A DNA stretch of 64,000 nt from Lepidonotus clava (Eukaryota > Annelida > Polychaeta > Phyllodocida > Polynoidae), in assembly GCA_936440205.1 (NCBI GenBank), contig OW387136.1, forward strand, positions 19,068,788 through 19,132,787, in the 5' to 3' direction. Of this stretch, positions 49,126 to 60,674 are shown in pieces (within the stretch, counting starts at the first letter, position 1; each line of letters begins with the position of its first letter). The translations under genes were made by a program, and so were the position numbers. The notes beneath the pieces were generated by a model. The model was not told the origin of the DNA. It saw nothing but the letters and a program-made list of their open reading frames with translations, and ran no database searches.

Positions 49126-52100
49126 TCAGTTGGACGGGAATGTCTCTAACGTAGTAACTGCTATTCTCCTCTTGGGTTGGGTCGGTTTCTCTGGTTTCAC
49201 CGCTGGCACAGCCGGGGTGGAGGAGGTACTGGGACCAGCCGAGGGGATACTGGGCATGGCGGTGGAGGTACTGGGGGCAGCCGATGAGCTACTTGCTTCT
49301 TGAGCGGTTTGTGTGGAATCACAGGTTTCTTCTAGCACCAGGTGTAGATTGGACTCTCCATCTTCATCTGCGTTTGTCGTGGTTTCTTCGACCTGAAGTG
49401 TAACAGTCCAAACCACTTTATTTAATATACCCTGCTTTAGGATAAAGACAACAGTAGCAGCCTTCAGTTTGCATTAGATGCTTCTCTACTTTAATACGCA
49501 GTTAAAAATAAACAAGGAAGGGGCTATTTTAGTGAGAATAACTAGAATATAGCTCCGTCTTAAATTTCGCATGATAATTCAGACACTGAGGTACACACAA
49601 CTGTTCAGGGCGCCACCTGGGTGGTGAATTATGAACTAAAAAGAAAAACATTTATTTCTGCTGTTTTAGATTTCTTATGAGTATCTTGGTATTAAGAACA
49701 TTCTTTTTAATCATGATTTCCCTGATTTGATTAATCTAGAATCATGTAATGAAACATTATATAAGAAAATTGCCCTCTTTTTTGAATTTCTTGTAATAAC
49801 TTTCTTCAAAAACGGTGAACGATAGTTTTCAAGTTTTCTGTATCTACTTTAATACCAATATAAAATACCTGTCAAGTTTCAATAGCAAAACATCGGTAGT
49901 TTTCTCTCTATATCATTTTTCTTGATTTTTCCCATTGAATCAATGGTTAAGCCTCAATTTTTTAAAGGTCAATATCTGCTATCACAAACGGTGAACATTG
50001 AATTTTGTTTTTGATATGTACTTCTAAAGCCATGAGAAAAGGCAAGTAAAATATCTAAGATGTATTATTGGTCATTCAAAATCATGTTGAACAGTTGCGT
50101 GTACCTTTAGAAACTAGATATCATTGAAAACCGTCCAGAATGTACACTAGACATTAGTTTGTTCTTAGGTTCTGGAAAAGTACATGGATTAGTAGCGTTT
50201 ATAAATTTCAGGAGGACTAGTCACCTCTTCTGATTTGGGTAGAGTCTGTAGCGTGGTGACCTGCACCCGGCGGGGACTCTTGGTGTTAGCAGCTGCCTTC
50301 AGCTTGGACTGCGGCGTCCCGGCCACTGACCCTGCGACTGGCCCCTCACTATCCGTGTTGGTGCTGAGGGTGTCCACTTGAATACGTCGCTTCGGGGTGC
50401 TGAACAAATTAATTATGGTGTTGCCAGTTAACTATTGTTAAGTTTCACATCTGTGATTTGTTAAGTGCATATAACTGCAGAACCTTAGAGAATATTGCTT
50501 GCAACAACGTGCTTTTGTGTTAACTCTAAACGAAGGGCGTCGATCAGGAAAATCACCATAGCCTTAAGTTCAATTCAACTCTTAACAGAGAGGTTGTCAA
50601 TGTGATAGGATTTTTGTAATACTCACGTATTTTGGTAAGTTGGTTTTCTATTTGGCGTCAAGTTTGATTGTGTCACTGTTTTTACTTCTGCACGTTGCGG
50701 GCTGGAGTTAACCGGGGTTGGTTTGGAGTTGTTTTCAGCATTATTTTCGTTTTCCTGTAAAGAAAATTGGAGAATTCTACACCTTTGTCTACTAAGCTAT
50801 ACATCATTCTGGCACAACACTATTGATCAAGGAACAGCAATACTACTTAAATTCAAAACAAATTCGAAAGAATGCGGAACTGAAACTCAGTTTTGGTGAG
50901 TATGTCAAGACTCGCAAAAAATAAAACATTTTTTAGCGTAGTAACGTCTTTTGCCATACCTTTTCTACATCCATCTTTTTCTCTTTTTTCTTCTTGAGTT
51001 TCCTGAACTCCTTGTCGACGTTCTTGGCCTTAATGTCCTCCTCCACCTCCTCCTTGGTCTTCACCTTGACCACCTGGTCCTTGTAGGGGGTGCCCAGTTC
51101 GCCCTCGTCAAACGTCACTAGGGTACAGTAGCCGTCAGTCGACGAGACCACCAGCAGCCGCCCGTCAGGGGACCTAAAGCAGAATGCAGATTATGAAATG
51201 AGGGAAATCATTTAGAATTCACTTAATTTTTTTTAAAATAGCATTCAGAATTTACTTTAGATCCATGATAAACTTTAACCGGCAGGTCAAACTCTCCCTG
51301 AACTTTGCCTGACTAGCACGATTCTGAACTCTGGTTGACTATGCAAGCCGAGTAACCTGTGGCTTGTTGGTTATGAATAGGAATGGTAATTAATCTGACA
51401 TTTGGGGAAGGTTATAGAGAATACACATTTTTATAATAAATTTAAATTTCTTGAGGACTCACCCTCACCCTCGAATCTATTTGATGCAGGCATTTGTTCA
51501 CTCCTCTTTGACTCTGTACTTAGAAAATATAAATATTGCTTCGAATGATATTGTAATAATCAAATTGCTTACACAAATGTTACACGCAATACAGACGTCG
51601 TATAAATTTAACAGTTGAGAATGAAACCTTTTCAAATGTGTAGTATCGTTAACATTTACCAGGCAAGATCGCTGAGCTGATGATAATGAATGTTGGTTAT
51701 GAAGGCAAAGGGCTGTGGTTGTTGTGTGTCGTAAAGTAGCACCGAGTCTTCACTCGCTATTGCAAAAACCACGCGGTAGGGTAAGCTGAAAAAGAGAGCA
51801 CATTGGCAAATATCAGCTGCTTGCTATTGGGATCTCGCAGTACATTTGATTAATCATTCTTGGCAGAATTGAGGGCTTTAAAACGTTAGCATTTTTCAAG
51901 CTATATTAGAGTATATATTTGAATATAGAATTTCGAACCAAATCATTTTGATATTCTATATAGAACTTACCCAAACATTGTCTCATACTTTTCCCACTCT
52001 TTTAATTCTTCCTCGTTTTGATCCTTTTTCTCTGCTGAAGGAAAAAACAATCAAAATAAAATATATTGTTATATATAAGTTTAAGCTCCTATTGTTCGTT

Positions 52101-55100
52101 TTTCCAGTAATATGATAATCCTTTTTTTTTTTGGTTTTCACGTCAATGAGACTCACAGCTAACGATTAAGTAGGAAATAAGGAAACACTAGGCAGCTAGA
52201 AGAAAAGACAACATTTGGCAATAATGAGTGTGTGATGGATGTCTTTCGTTGTAACAACAGCCAGGGGAATTTTCACGGTGAAAAGTAAGTTAGGACGAAT
52301 TCATACTTTTCAGACATGTGTTTTGACTTGGTCAGTCTTTGGTGATTATATCAAGGAGATGAGGGTGACAGGGTGGGCAAACAGCAGGGGAACAAAAGGT
52401 GAAAATCTTTTTCGCTCTACCTCATCCTTTAGTGAACCCAGACACCAATTAGGAATCAAACCCAATGAACCACTTGGTCAGTGCTGGGTCCTGCCCTATT
52501 GTCACCTTTCATGATCAGCAGGGGCTACTGTGGGCCTATATTCTTTCTGTGAGCATAAGCCCCAGCCCGGTACCCCCACAGGGTTTGGCAATAATGTTCT
52601 TACCTAATATATATATATATATATATTTATCTAGATGGTAAAACGTTAAATCATCCTTTGATATATATACATATACATGTCAGTGTGATGTAGAAAACAA
52701 CGAAGTGTAATGAGAAATAACTTAAAAACAAGAAATCCTAAAGAAAAGTAGGGAAAACAGCATCTCTGAAAATGAAGTTTGAATCTGATCACAAATCAAA
52801 ATACGTTAATATCTTCCATTGATGAATTCTTGTCTCTTTTACAATAATCAGAAGAATGTCATATGCAACTGCATTCTACACGTAAATACACTTCTCAAAC
52901 TTAACGACTTACCGAGAGGCGTTTTCCGTGGCACCTTCCGTAGATCAAACAGAACAGGACAGCACCGAGCGGCTATAGTGGCCTTCTTTGGGCCCGGGAG
53001 GTGCAACACAGGCCTGGTAGACAAAGGGGATAATGTTAAACGAAGCAAGAAAATCTGGGGTGGAACATTTTCGTGTGTATGTTTTGTTTTTAGAATCCTA
53101 TTTCACATTAAAAAAAATCCAGGTTGGCAGTTATAATATGTACTATGTGCATTTGGATCTCCAAATCAGTTAACATCTGGGGTGACTTTGTGGAAGAGGG
53201 TAAATCTCAAAATCAGTCGTTACCCAACTGGAGAGATGCGTTTTATCGAATCAGTTTTAAAAACATTCTTTTTTGATTGCATTTCTTTGGAGTAATTTAC
53301 TGATGAAGACATACATGTACATGTATTGAGTAACCTTTTTTCTACATTAATATCCTAATAGCTGTAAGACATATGACGGGCAGGGCAAAAAGATACTTAC
53401 TTTGACATTGACGATCTGGAGAAGACGTAGGTTGTGTTTATTGTTGTCTCCCCGGACTGTTCGATGCAGCCAGCCGGTACGACCAGCAGCTGGCCGTCTG
53501 GGGTAAAGGTAAGGCGCCGGAAGAAGGATTTCATTGTGTCGTCATGGAACATCCTAAACGGTCGTGGCTTGTCATCTGCCACGTTTACGTTGGGTAACGT
53601 CAGTTTACTGTTATTATTTACACAATTCTTACTGTTAAAGCTGAAGATTCGACAGCATCTGTTGGAAGAAAATAAATTCATTAATTGTAGATTTCTGTTG
53701 CAAATATTTTTCTTATGGTGAACAACTGATTCTAGATATTTACGACAAAACCTCTTAAAACATGGTAAATAAGCAAAATAATTGTTGGCAAAAATCTATC
53801 GAAATGTTATAGTGTACAGCGTACACATGATGAAAATGTTTTCTGTTGTATAAGAAGGCTGTACCTGTCACTGCTCATGGTGGCGAGGTATTCTCCCCGA
53901 GGGTCAAACGCCACCCCTTGTACGAAGCTTTTGTGGTCAGGGAAGATACCAAGACGACAGGCTGTAAGAGAATTAAAGGAGGAAATTTAGTACGTGCATT
54001 TCGGTTAAGAATGGTACAAAGCAAAATGTGCGTTACGTGAATAATATATGCCAATTCTAATAAAAATTACAGCAACAAGTTTTAGAGATTGAGCAACATT
54101 TATTCTCCTTAAATGCATGTGCCTAACGTTCACAAATGATTTCAGTCATTTCTCGTATTAATTCGCAACTTGGCATTTAGTCATTTTAGTTAAATACCCA
54201 GTTCAAACACCGACCAAGGTCCATGTAGCAAAAGGGAAAATGATAAACTTATTACCTTTCTTGACGTCCCATAATATGGCACTATTGTCTACCGACCCTG
54301 ACAACATGAACTTCCCGTCACACGACCAGCTTATGTCGTACACGTCCTCTAAATGACTCCTGAAATTATAAAAATTCTTCACTTTAGGAAAACAAAAATA
54401 TCAGGGTCCAATGTCCTGTCACACAGCTCTTCGTGAATAAAACAGGTTCTTTTAGTAATTTTTCCAAGCTGATAGTAGTTAAAACGTCGCCGGAAAGGAA
54501 AGAAATGTGTAAACACAACACGAATCAAAGATATGAAAATTCTCAAAATGCATTTTGAAAAAAGCTTCCGAGACTATACTTGTCTTTTATGAGGTACGAG
54601 GTTTAGACAAGTTTTCTCATATATTGTATTACATAGAATATGTAATCACTAATGCTGTAGGGCGTATGCTATATATATTTTTACCTGAGCACTTTGAAGA
54701 CGCTCCAGTTCTCTTTGCTTTCCTCCTCCTCGTCTCCTTGGAATATATTATTGGTTGCTGGCATATCATTCCTTTTCCACAACATAATAGCTGAATCTGA
54801 AATAGGGTGATTTAGTTGATCTTGATTATAATAATTATTTATGAATGACATCAACTGTCACTACTACCGCACACACTGCAATGAAAGTATGGAAAAAGAA
54901 CTGAAACATTTCCGTCTCTAAAATCGCTTACAATAATTTTCTAAAATCTCCGTTTCAGAATAGTCATCGAGATGTTCTTAAAAAGTTATAATGGAGGACG
55001 TTCAGTTATTGATATTGAAAAAAATGACTTAAACCTGGGAAACAGTTAGCAACACCATTCATGTTTTTTCGTGCAGCTTCTTGACAGAGACCATGAGATT

Positions 55101-56487
55101 TCGACTTCAATAAGCTAATATGGAAGCGGCGAGTAGAATCTCTTTACTACCCTACTTCAACTGAATAATACAACAGCGTGGATAAGGAATGAAACGTAGC
55201 AGATGGGATACACAACAGTGTTAACTAGATACTTACCATCGCCTGCTGATGCCAACACTTGACCTAAAGTGACAACAATGTTGACTGATCAGTATAGAAT
55301 ACAGCTTTATAGGAGTGGAATTCATGTAAATGTGTGAGTTCAGCGCAACTGGGGGACCAGCTGCGCGACAAATTGTCATTATATAATGGGTAAGGTGGAT
55401 TTGGGTGAGTAGCACATCTAGGGTTCCGCTTAAGTAGATTAAACTTTACAAAATCTAAAACTTTTTGTTATGAGGAAAAAATCTGAAAAAAAATCTTAAT
55501 GGCCAGATTATTACATCATGCAGGGTCCCAATGAAAAATCCATTTTCAAATTCCTTGTTTTTTCCCTGAGATTTCCCTATCTCATGGCAACTTCCGCTGT
55601 GTCGTATAGAGCAAGTTGTTCAAAGTTAAAAGCCTTTGCATGAAGGCAGAATTTGGTTCAACAACAAACTTGTCAAATCCTTACTATTTTGAGAATCAGG
55701 AATTTCAGAACCTGGTCAAATGAAATTCTGTGTTTTCCCTGTATATTGGCAAAGGAAATTCGCTGTGTTTTGGTAAAATTTGCAAATTCCCTGTATTTTC
55801 CCTTAAACTTTTTTTTTCTGTACGTACTTGCTGCTTAAAATTGTATTTATAATGTCCAGCAAACGATACATACCATCTGGAGAGAATCGCACAACATTAA
55901 CTGTGCGAGTATGACGAGATAAACTAGCGAGGAATTCCACATTCCCTTTACCATCCTTTTCGACCGTTACTTCCCACAACTGTAAAACACAGTTGTGAAG
56001 AAAAGACAATATCAGTTGAGACAAATGGAAATACAATAATTTTGTATACATTTCACGGCACAGCAGCCATCTCGTTGTACACCCCATTATACTTATATAA
56101 CATTTTTCAATGTTCCCAGAAAATATGTTATGCATGTCATCGCTAGATAGCCAATGGGATACCTATTCTATGATATTTATCATGATGCCGGAAAATAGAG
56201 CGGATCTTAAATCAAAAGTAATTTTTACTCGTCTCCCTTATTATAATGTACGAAAGTCTATACATTTAAAGTGAGTACACAAAAATCTTATCCAAGGAAC
56301 CGTGTCCCAGATTTGTTCTGTTTGTGACCTAGTTTACGTTTCATGATTCTCAACATTCTCTTACCCTTATATTCCTATCTGTTCCACAAGATGCCAGACG
56401 TCGGATATCTCCTTGGAGTAGTTGGAAATCAATGCTATACACCGGGTCCCGCCCGTGCCAGGAAATTTCTGGTGTTGTTACCTTCAT
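49126..56487 (-). CDS. CHAF1B: Chromatin assembly factor 1 subunit B (CAF-1 p60)
   Basis: Coding exons from the start: 56365-56487, 55874-55979, 55237-55263, 54685-54796, 54256-54359, 53865-53961, 53401-53658, 52913-53013, 51971-52034, 51660-51785, 50960-51173, 50627-50754, 50225-50399, 49126-49392; 633 codons, phases closing (human 559). As part of CAF-1 it deposits H3-H4 on newly replicated or repaired DNA and binds ASF1. It starts [21 protein letters not shown] seven-bladed WD40 propeller follows, with family landmarks [81 protein letters not shown] and [14 protein letters not shown]. The long tail is charged, then Ser/Thr/Pro-rich, with three copies of an RR(I/V)xV(T/D)TL motif. Exon three is only 27 bases. 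An acceptor just before the ATG implies an untranslated upstream exon, with a likely donor at 59249. Confidence 0.97.
52246..52580 (-). mobile_element. SINE-like repeat, second copy, opposite orientation
   Basis: Read on the minus strand this matches 37927-38224 over most of its length (shared AGTAGCCCCTGCTGATCAT, GACCAAGTGGTT and GGTTCACTAA phrases). It is more diverged and I find no clear target duplication. It lies in a CHAF1B intron, next to a TA run at 52611-52626. Confidence 0.7.
55521..55807. mobile_element. CAGGGTACC-family MITE, truncated copy
   Basis: The left end CAGGGTCCCAATGAAAAATC and following TTCCCTG-rich interior match the element at 38569. The right end with GGTTGGTACCCTG is absent. 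It lies in the CHAF1B intron just before (on the plus strand) the exon at 55874. Confidence 0.7.
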
Positions 56488-56604
56488 GGTAAACAATATT
56501 GCTCTTCTGGAAAAAAAAAAGAAGGAACCTGTTACTTCAAGTTCAGGTAACAAGTTAAAAGGGGCTATCAATACAATGATGGTAAATGGTTATTTTCTAC
56601 CATA

Positions 56605-57146
56605 TTAAAGGGAGCCAAAAGCAAAATTATATATGACAACATTTTAAAAACTCAGATAAGTATAGAAATATGTTAGATGAGCCTAATTAGGGTCAGTGGT
56701 AAAGTATTAGCTGTGAAAACTAGCTCAAACCGAAGTAGAATTCCATGAAAGATGATAAGATTTCCATTTATACACATAACCCTTTCAATACGCCACAAAA
56801 TTTCAATATAGTACCAAATGGACACCAATTTACTTAATGAATATCCCCAAAAGACGCCACTGATACCATAAAGTTTTAAATTAGACCATTCTAAAGCTAA
56901 AACATGAAGAGAAATGGTTATTTCCAAATGGTAATAGTTAGATGGTGCATAATATGTAGGGAGGGATACAGGCGTCCTGAAAGGGATAAATTGAGTTGAG
57001 CAAGGAAAACATGTTTTTAATGATTTTCTACCGTATTTCATGGTTTAGATTTTAACATGGGCTAGAAATAGGCTCAGGGAATGGATTTCCATAATTATTT
57101 GAGTTTGGAAAATGTTGCTGAATTCATTGATTTTGGCTCCCCTTAA
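56605..57146. mobile_element. TTAA-type MITE (Kolobok- or piggyBac-like)
   Basis: TTAA at 56605-56608 and 57143-57146 flank a 534-bp element whose ends are AGGGAGCCAAAA and, on the minus strand, GGGGAGCCAAAA; similarity continues inward for about 55 bp. A related left end occurs at 7647. It lies in the first intron of CHAF1B. Confidence 0.8.
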
Positions 57147-57538
57147 AGCCTGGGCCCTGACGAAGTATAGAAACTTTCAAATTTATTTTGGTTTTGAGTT
57201 GAGTGACTTTCAGAGAAAAGAAATCAGCAAAATTTAAATCATAATTGAAATATTGAACCCCAGATACCACCCAAGCCAACCGTAACCTATCCCCATTCCC
57301 TCACCAAAAAGCTGGAAATCCTACAAAAGTAGGAAAAATGTCAACTCTGAGAAGCCAGTGACCGCATGGCTCAAAATGAAATACATAATCATAAAAACCG
57401 CCACTGTCGCCCACCAGTAACATACGACACTCTCACAGAATGCATAAAAAAAGGATCTTTCTTTCTTTGAGAGCCCACTCAATTTCAAATTTCAGGATCG
57501 AGTTCCCTGTATTTTCTGTGTGCCATGCTTAATTTTAC

Positions 57539-57765
57539 CTGGGCCCATATCTTCGTAACTGATTTGCCTGATCAGGGTAAAATTGAATAGTGTCTCATGA
57601 TCAGAAATTCTGTCTTCCATGAATAAATTTTACACCTAATGATTCCTCTCCGACACTTTTTTGCAATAACACTATAAATTTTGATAAAAGACAAAATCAC
57701 TTATCATGGGACCCCAATCAATGTTTTCCTGATCAGCCAAATCAGTTACGAAGATATGGGCCCTG
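57539..57765. mobile_element. Short element with 36-bp inverted ends
   Basis: GGGCCCATATCTTCGTAACT at 57541 continues to about 57577 and is mirrored at 57729-57763 with one or two differences. The ends start C(A/T)GGG. No target duplication is clear. It lies in CHAF1B intron 1. Confidence 0.75.
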
Positions 57766-58199
57766 GGATGTTTTCCCTCATGATTTATTTTCTGATCACA
57801 ATGTGTACAAGTTTGAAGAATGTCATTCTAGGAGTATATATTCTTGGAAGTGTCATCTCCTGAAGCGGTACATATGTCCAGCAAATAAATCACGAAAAAA
57901 TAAGTTAGGCAATACATCTGGGCTTATGATCCAATATCATTTTTCAATACAAAATTGGCAGCTCCTTTCTCCCTCAACAATGAATTTGTGTCTCTGAATT
58001 GACAAGTATTCAAATATATGGTGCCTAGTGCTTGAAAGAAAGTTGTTACTGGTTCTGTTCCTATTCAGTGGGTGGTTTTATTCAAATAAGCATTGACAGC
58101 TTTATACTTATAGTCTTCCCGTACGGGAAGGTTAACACTAATAACAGAGCTACTCCTGAATAATAAATTCCAGGCTGAGTACCTGGGCAAACAGAATTT

Positions 58200-58282
58200 C
58201 CTCCGTTTTGATCAATTGTCCAAATTTCCTGTGTTTTCCCTAACAGAGATATTTTACTGCCACTTTTAGTTTTCCCTGTTCA
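58200..58282. mobile_element. Fragment of the CAGGGTACC-family MITE
   Basis: TTCCTGTGTTTTCCCT and the following TTTTCCCTG phrases match the right half of the element at 38569, without either end. Confidence 0.55.
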
Positions 58283-58348
58283 GTGGAGACTTTGTATGAG
58301 TGACCTTTACATTTTTCATTAGTAGAAAGATCTAGACTTTCACAGCAG

Positions 58349-58684
58349 AAGATACAGAGTACCAACTCAAAATCCATTTCCAAATTCCCTATGTTTTCCC
58401 TGTCTCGCAGCAATTTTTCCGTGTCACAATGAGCAATTAATTTAAAGCCTTTGTGTGCAGAAAAAAATTGGACCCAACAACAAGAGGTTAAATCCTTACT
58501 ATCTTGAGAATCAGGAATTTCAGAACCTGGCAAAATGAAATTCCCTGTGTTTTGGTAAATGAAATGAAACCAATGAAATTCCCTGTGGCTGTGTTTTGGT
58601 AAAATTTGCAAATTCCCTGTGTTTTCCCTGTTAGGGATTTTTTGTTGTTGCCATTTTCCCTGTGTGGTTGGTACCCTGAAGATA
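58349..58684. mobile_element. CAGGGTACC-family MITE, complete copy
   Basis: A 324-bp element (58355-58678) with a 6-bp duplication AAGATA (58349-58354, 58679-58684) and ends CAGAGTACCAAC and, on the minus strand, CAGGGTACCAACC. It aligns by eye over its length with 38569-38890. It lies in CHAF1B intron 1. Confidence 0.8.
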
Positions 58685-58762
58685 ATCATTGACAATGACA
58701 TTCAGACAAAGAGTGAGTAGGAGTGACACTGCTAGCCTTACTTAGACTTAAGAGTTAATTAG

Positions 58763-59078
58763 GGACCTTGCGCAACGTCGTTTTCGGGACGTATTATGGC
58801 GTGCGACACCTGCCAGTGGAGAACCTCCGGTCCGTTTTCTACTATAGGCCAAAGAGGAGGGGGCTGATACTTTGGTCCCCTGTGTATTTTAAACGCAATT
58901 CTTAAAGAAAATATGAATGGTTATTGATAGCTTGGGCATTTTTCTACAAAATATCACAAAATGAACATTAATCTATCGGAGGGAAATTAGAAAATGTGAT
59001 TTGTTTGCTGCTCCCAATGCTAAAAGATAGGCGAGAAGTCCTCCACTGCTCCGCAGCAAACGACGTTGCGCAATCTCT
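58763..59078. mobile_element. Foldback element with TTGCGCAACGTCGTTT arms
   Basis: TTGCGCAACGTCGTTT at 58768-58783 has an exact reverse complement at 59058-59073, and weaker inverted similarity continues inward (CAGTGGAGAAC against CAGTGGAGGAC). About 310 bp, with no coding sense; the outer borders are approximate. It lies in CHAF1B intron 1. Confidence 0.65.
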
Positions 59079-59313
59079 CTATGCAAAGGCAAAAGCCAAA
59101 GCCCAGTCACTGAGTCAGGTGTTTGGAAGCTGGTCAAGGCAGTCGACAACACGAAGGTTTGAGTTATAAAATGTAAAGATAAAACCAAGTCAGAGTTTAG
59201 ACCATTTATAAAGATAATTCAAGTTCCATGTCTTTCGCAAACATACCTGTATTGCCCTTATTTACATTGATTTCCACTTGATTTCCAAAATACTTCCAAC
59301 AACTTCACCAAAC

Positions 59314-59323
59314 TTGGCGCCAA
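59314..59323. promoter_or_regulatory. Palindromic E2F-type site
   Basis: TTGGCGCCAA matches the classical E2F palindrome. Both neighbours, CHAF1B and POLQ, belong to classes of genes expressed around S phase, so joint control by E2F is plausible but inferred. Confidence 0.6.
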
Positions 59324-59816
59324 ATCGAATGGATGACTTTCCGGTTCCGTTGACGAAACCGATAGGTGAACCAAACTGCTACAGTGGAAGTCTACGTTCG
59401 TTAACTTAAATCAACGTGTGTATTGATGTTTTCATTGACTTATTATACTAAGCATTATATTAAAAACGTAATTTATTATTTTGGGTGCTTAAAGTGACAG
59501 AAATATAAACAAATAAAGCAGTTCATATCGCATATCGTAGATTAACTTCGCTGGTTCCCGGCAAATTCACAGTTCCTACGGGTATCAGTTCGATACGCGG
59601 AAACTTTGAAACAAATTGTGACGAAGGAAAGTTATGTTTTTGGAATATTTCAGTGATATAGGATAGTATATTATGTAGAAAAAACTTCGCTGTTGTTATA
59701 TTCGTTTGGATGAAATGGAAGACAATCAAAGGAGGGATGGTAGGAGCCTTGACAAATCGTGAGTTGTGATTTTCGGCCGTGAATTCACTCAGAAGTTGAC
59801 AGAAGTCAGGGTAACA

Positions 59817-60270
59817 GGTGAACTCGGCCCGCTGGTGAACTCGGCCCATGGTGAAGTCGGACCATTGGTGAAGTCGGTCCGTTCTGCTAAATTACTATTT
59901 TTCATAATTATATCAACGTAATATTTACACTAGTTTGCACAACAAGCGTTGATGATGTGAGAAGCATAATACGAAATATTGGGGCCATATATTATGGCAG
60001 TATAAACTTATATAATAAAGAAATTTTTGCAAGTTATTGAAACAAAAACGTAATCAATCATTTTATCTACCAATTATTCATCAGCAAGCGACATTTTGCA
60101 ACATTTATAAACATTTTCATGATTTAAAAACAAGCAACATCGGGCACAAAGTGATGGAAATATTAGTTGTATTATTGAGGCTGGATATAGATTAAAATGG
60201 AAGCTTGGGCCGAGTTCACCAATGGACCGAGTTCACCATGGGCCGAGTTCACCAGCGGGCCGAGTTCACC
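59817..60270. mobile_element. Element with 64-bp inverted ends made of small tandem units
   Basis: The 64 bases at 59817-59880 are nearly the exact reverse complement of 60207-60270. Each end is itself four tandem units of about 14-19 bp built on GGTGAACTCGGCCC. The 326-bp interior is AT-rich with no coding sense. The shape is that of a non-autonomous element with subterminal repeats; I could not fix a target duplication or family. It sits between the divergent CHAF1B and POLQ genes. Confidence 0.75.
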
Positions 60271-60674
60271 AGTATTCGAAGTCAGAACTTAGTCTTAGCC
60301 AAACAATCGACGCCACTACTAACGCAATTAGTACAGATAAGGCCTACTACATCTCTCAGATATACTCCATCTTATTTTACTCTCCATGTCTCTCTAGGGA
60401 CCTATAAGCTATCTTAATGCTGACTCCGTATGCTTGTTATCAAATGAAACCTACTTACAATAAAACTATTTTCGACACGAGAAAGTGCCGATCTCAGTAT
60501 TTTGTTGTAATTTAACAAAACCCTTTGTATTACTCAGAGTCAGATCACTCCTTTTTCCACCATTTGTGCAGCAAAAATAACTCATGCATGAGTGAAACTG
60601 TTAAAAGTTTTGTTTTCCTTGTTTTAGTCAGACATTCATGTATATTGCTTTTCTTTCAACTATTGTTACACAAG

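Larger units (their letters stand above)
59249..60674. promoter_or_regulatory. Divergent promoter region between CHAF1B and POLQ
   Basis: A plausible minus-strand donor (ACAG then GTATGT) at 59248 marks the end of an untranslated CHAF1B first exon; the POLQ ATG is at 60675. Between them are an E2F-type palindrome (59314-59323) and an inverted-repeat element (59817-60270). The start sites themselves are not visible. Confidence 0.5.
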
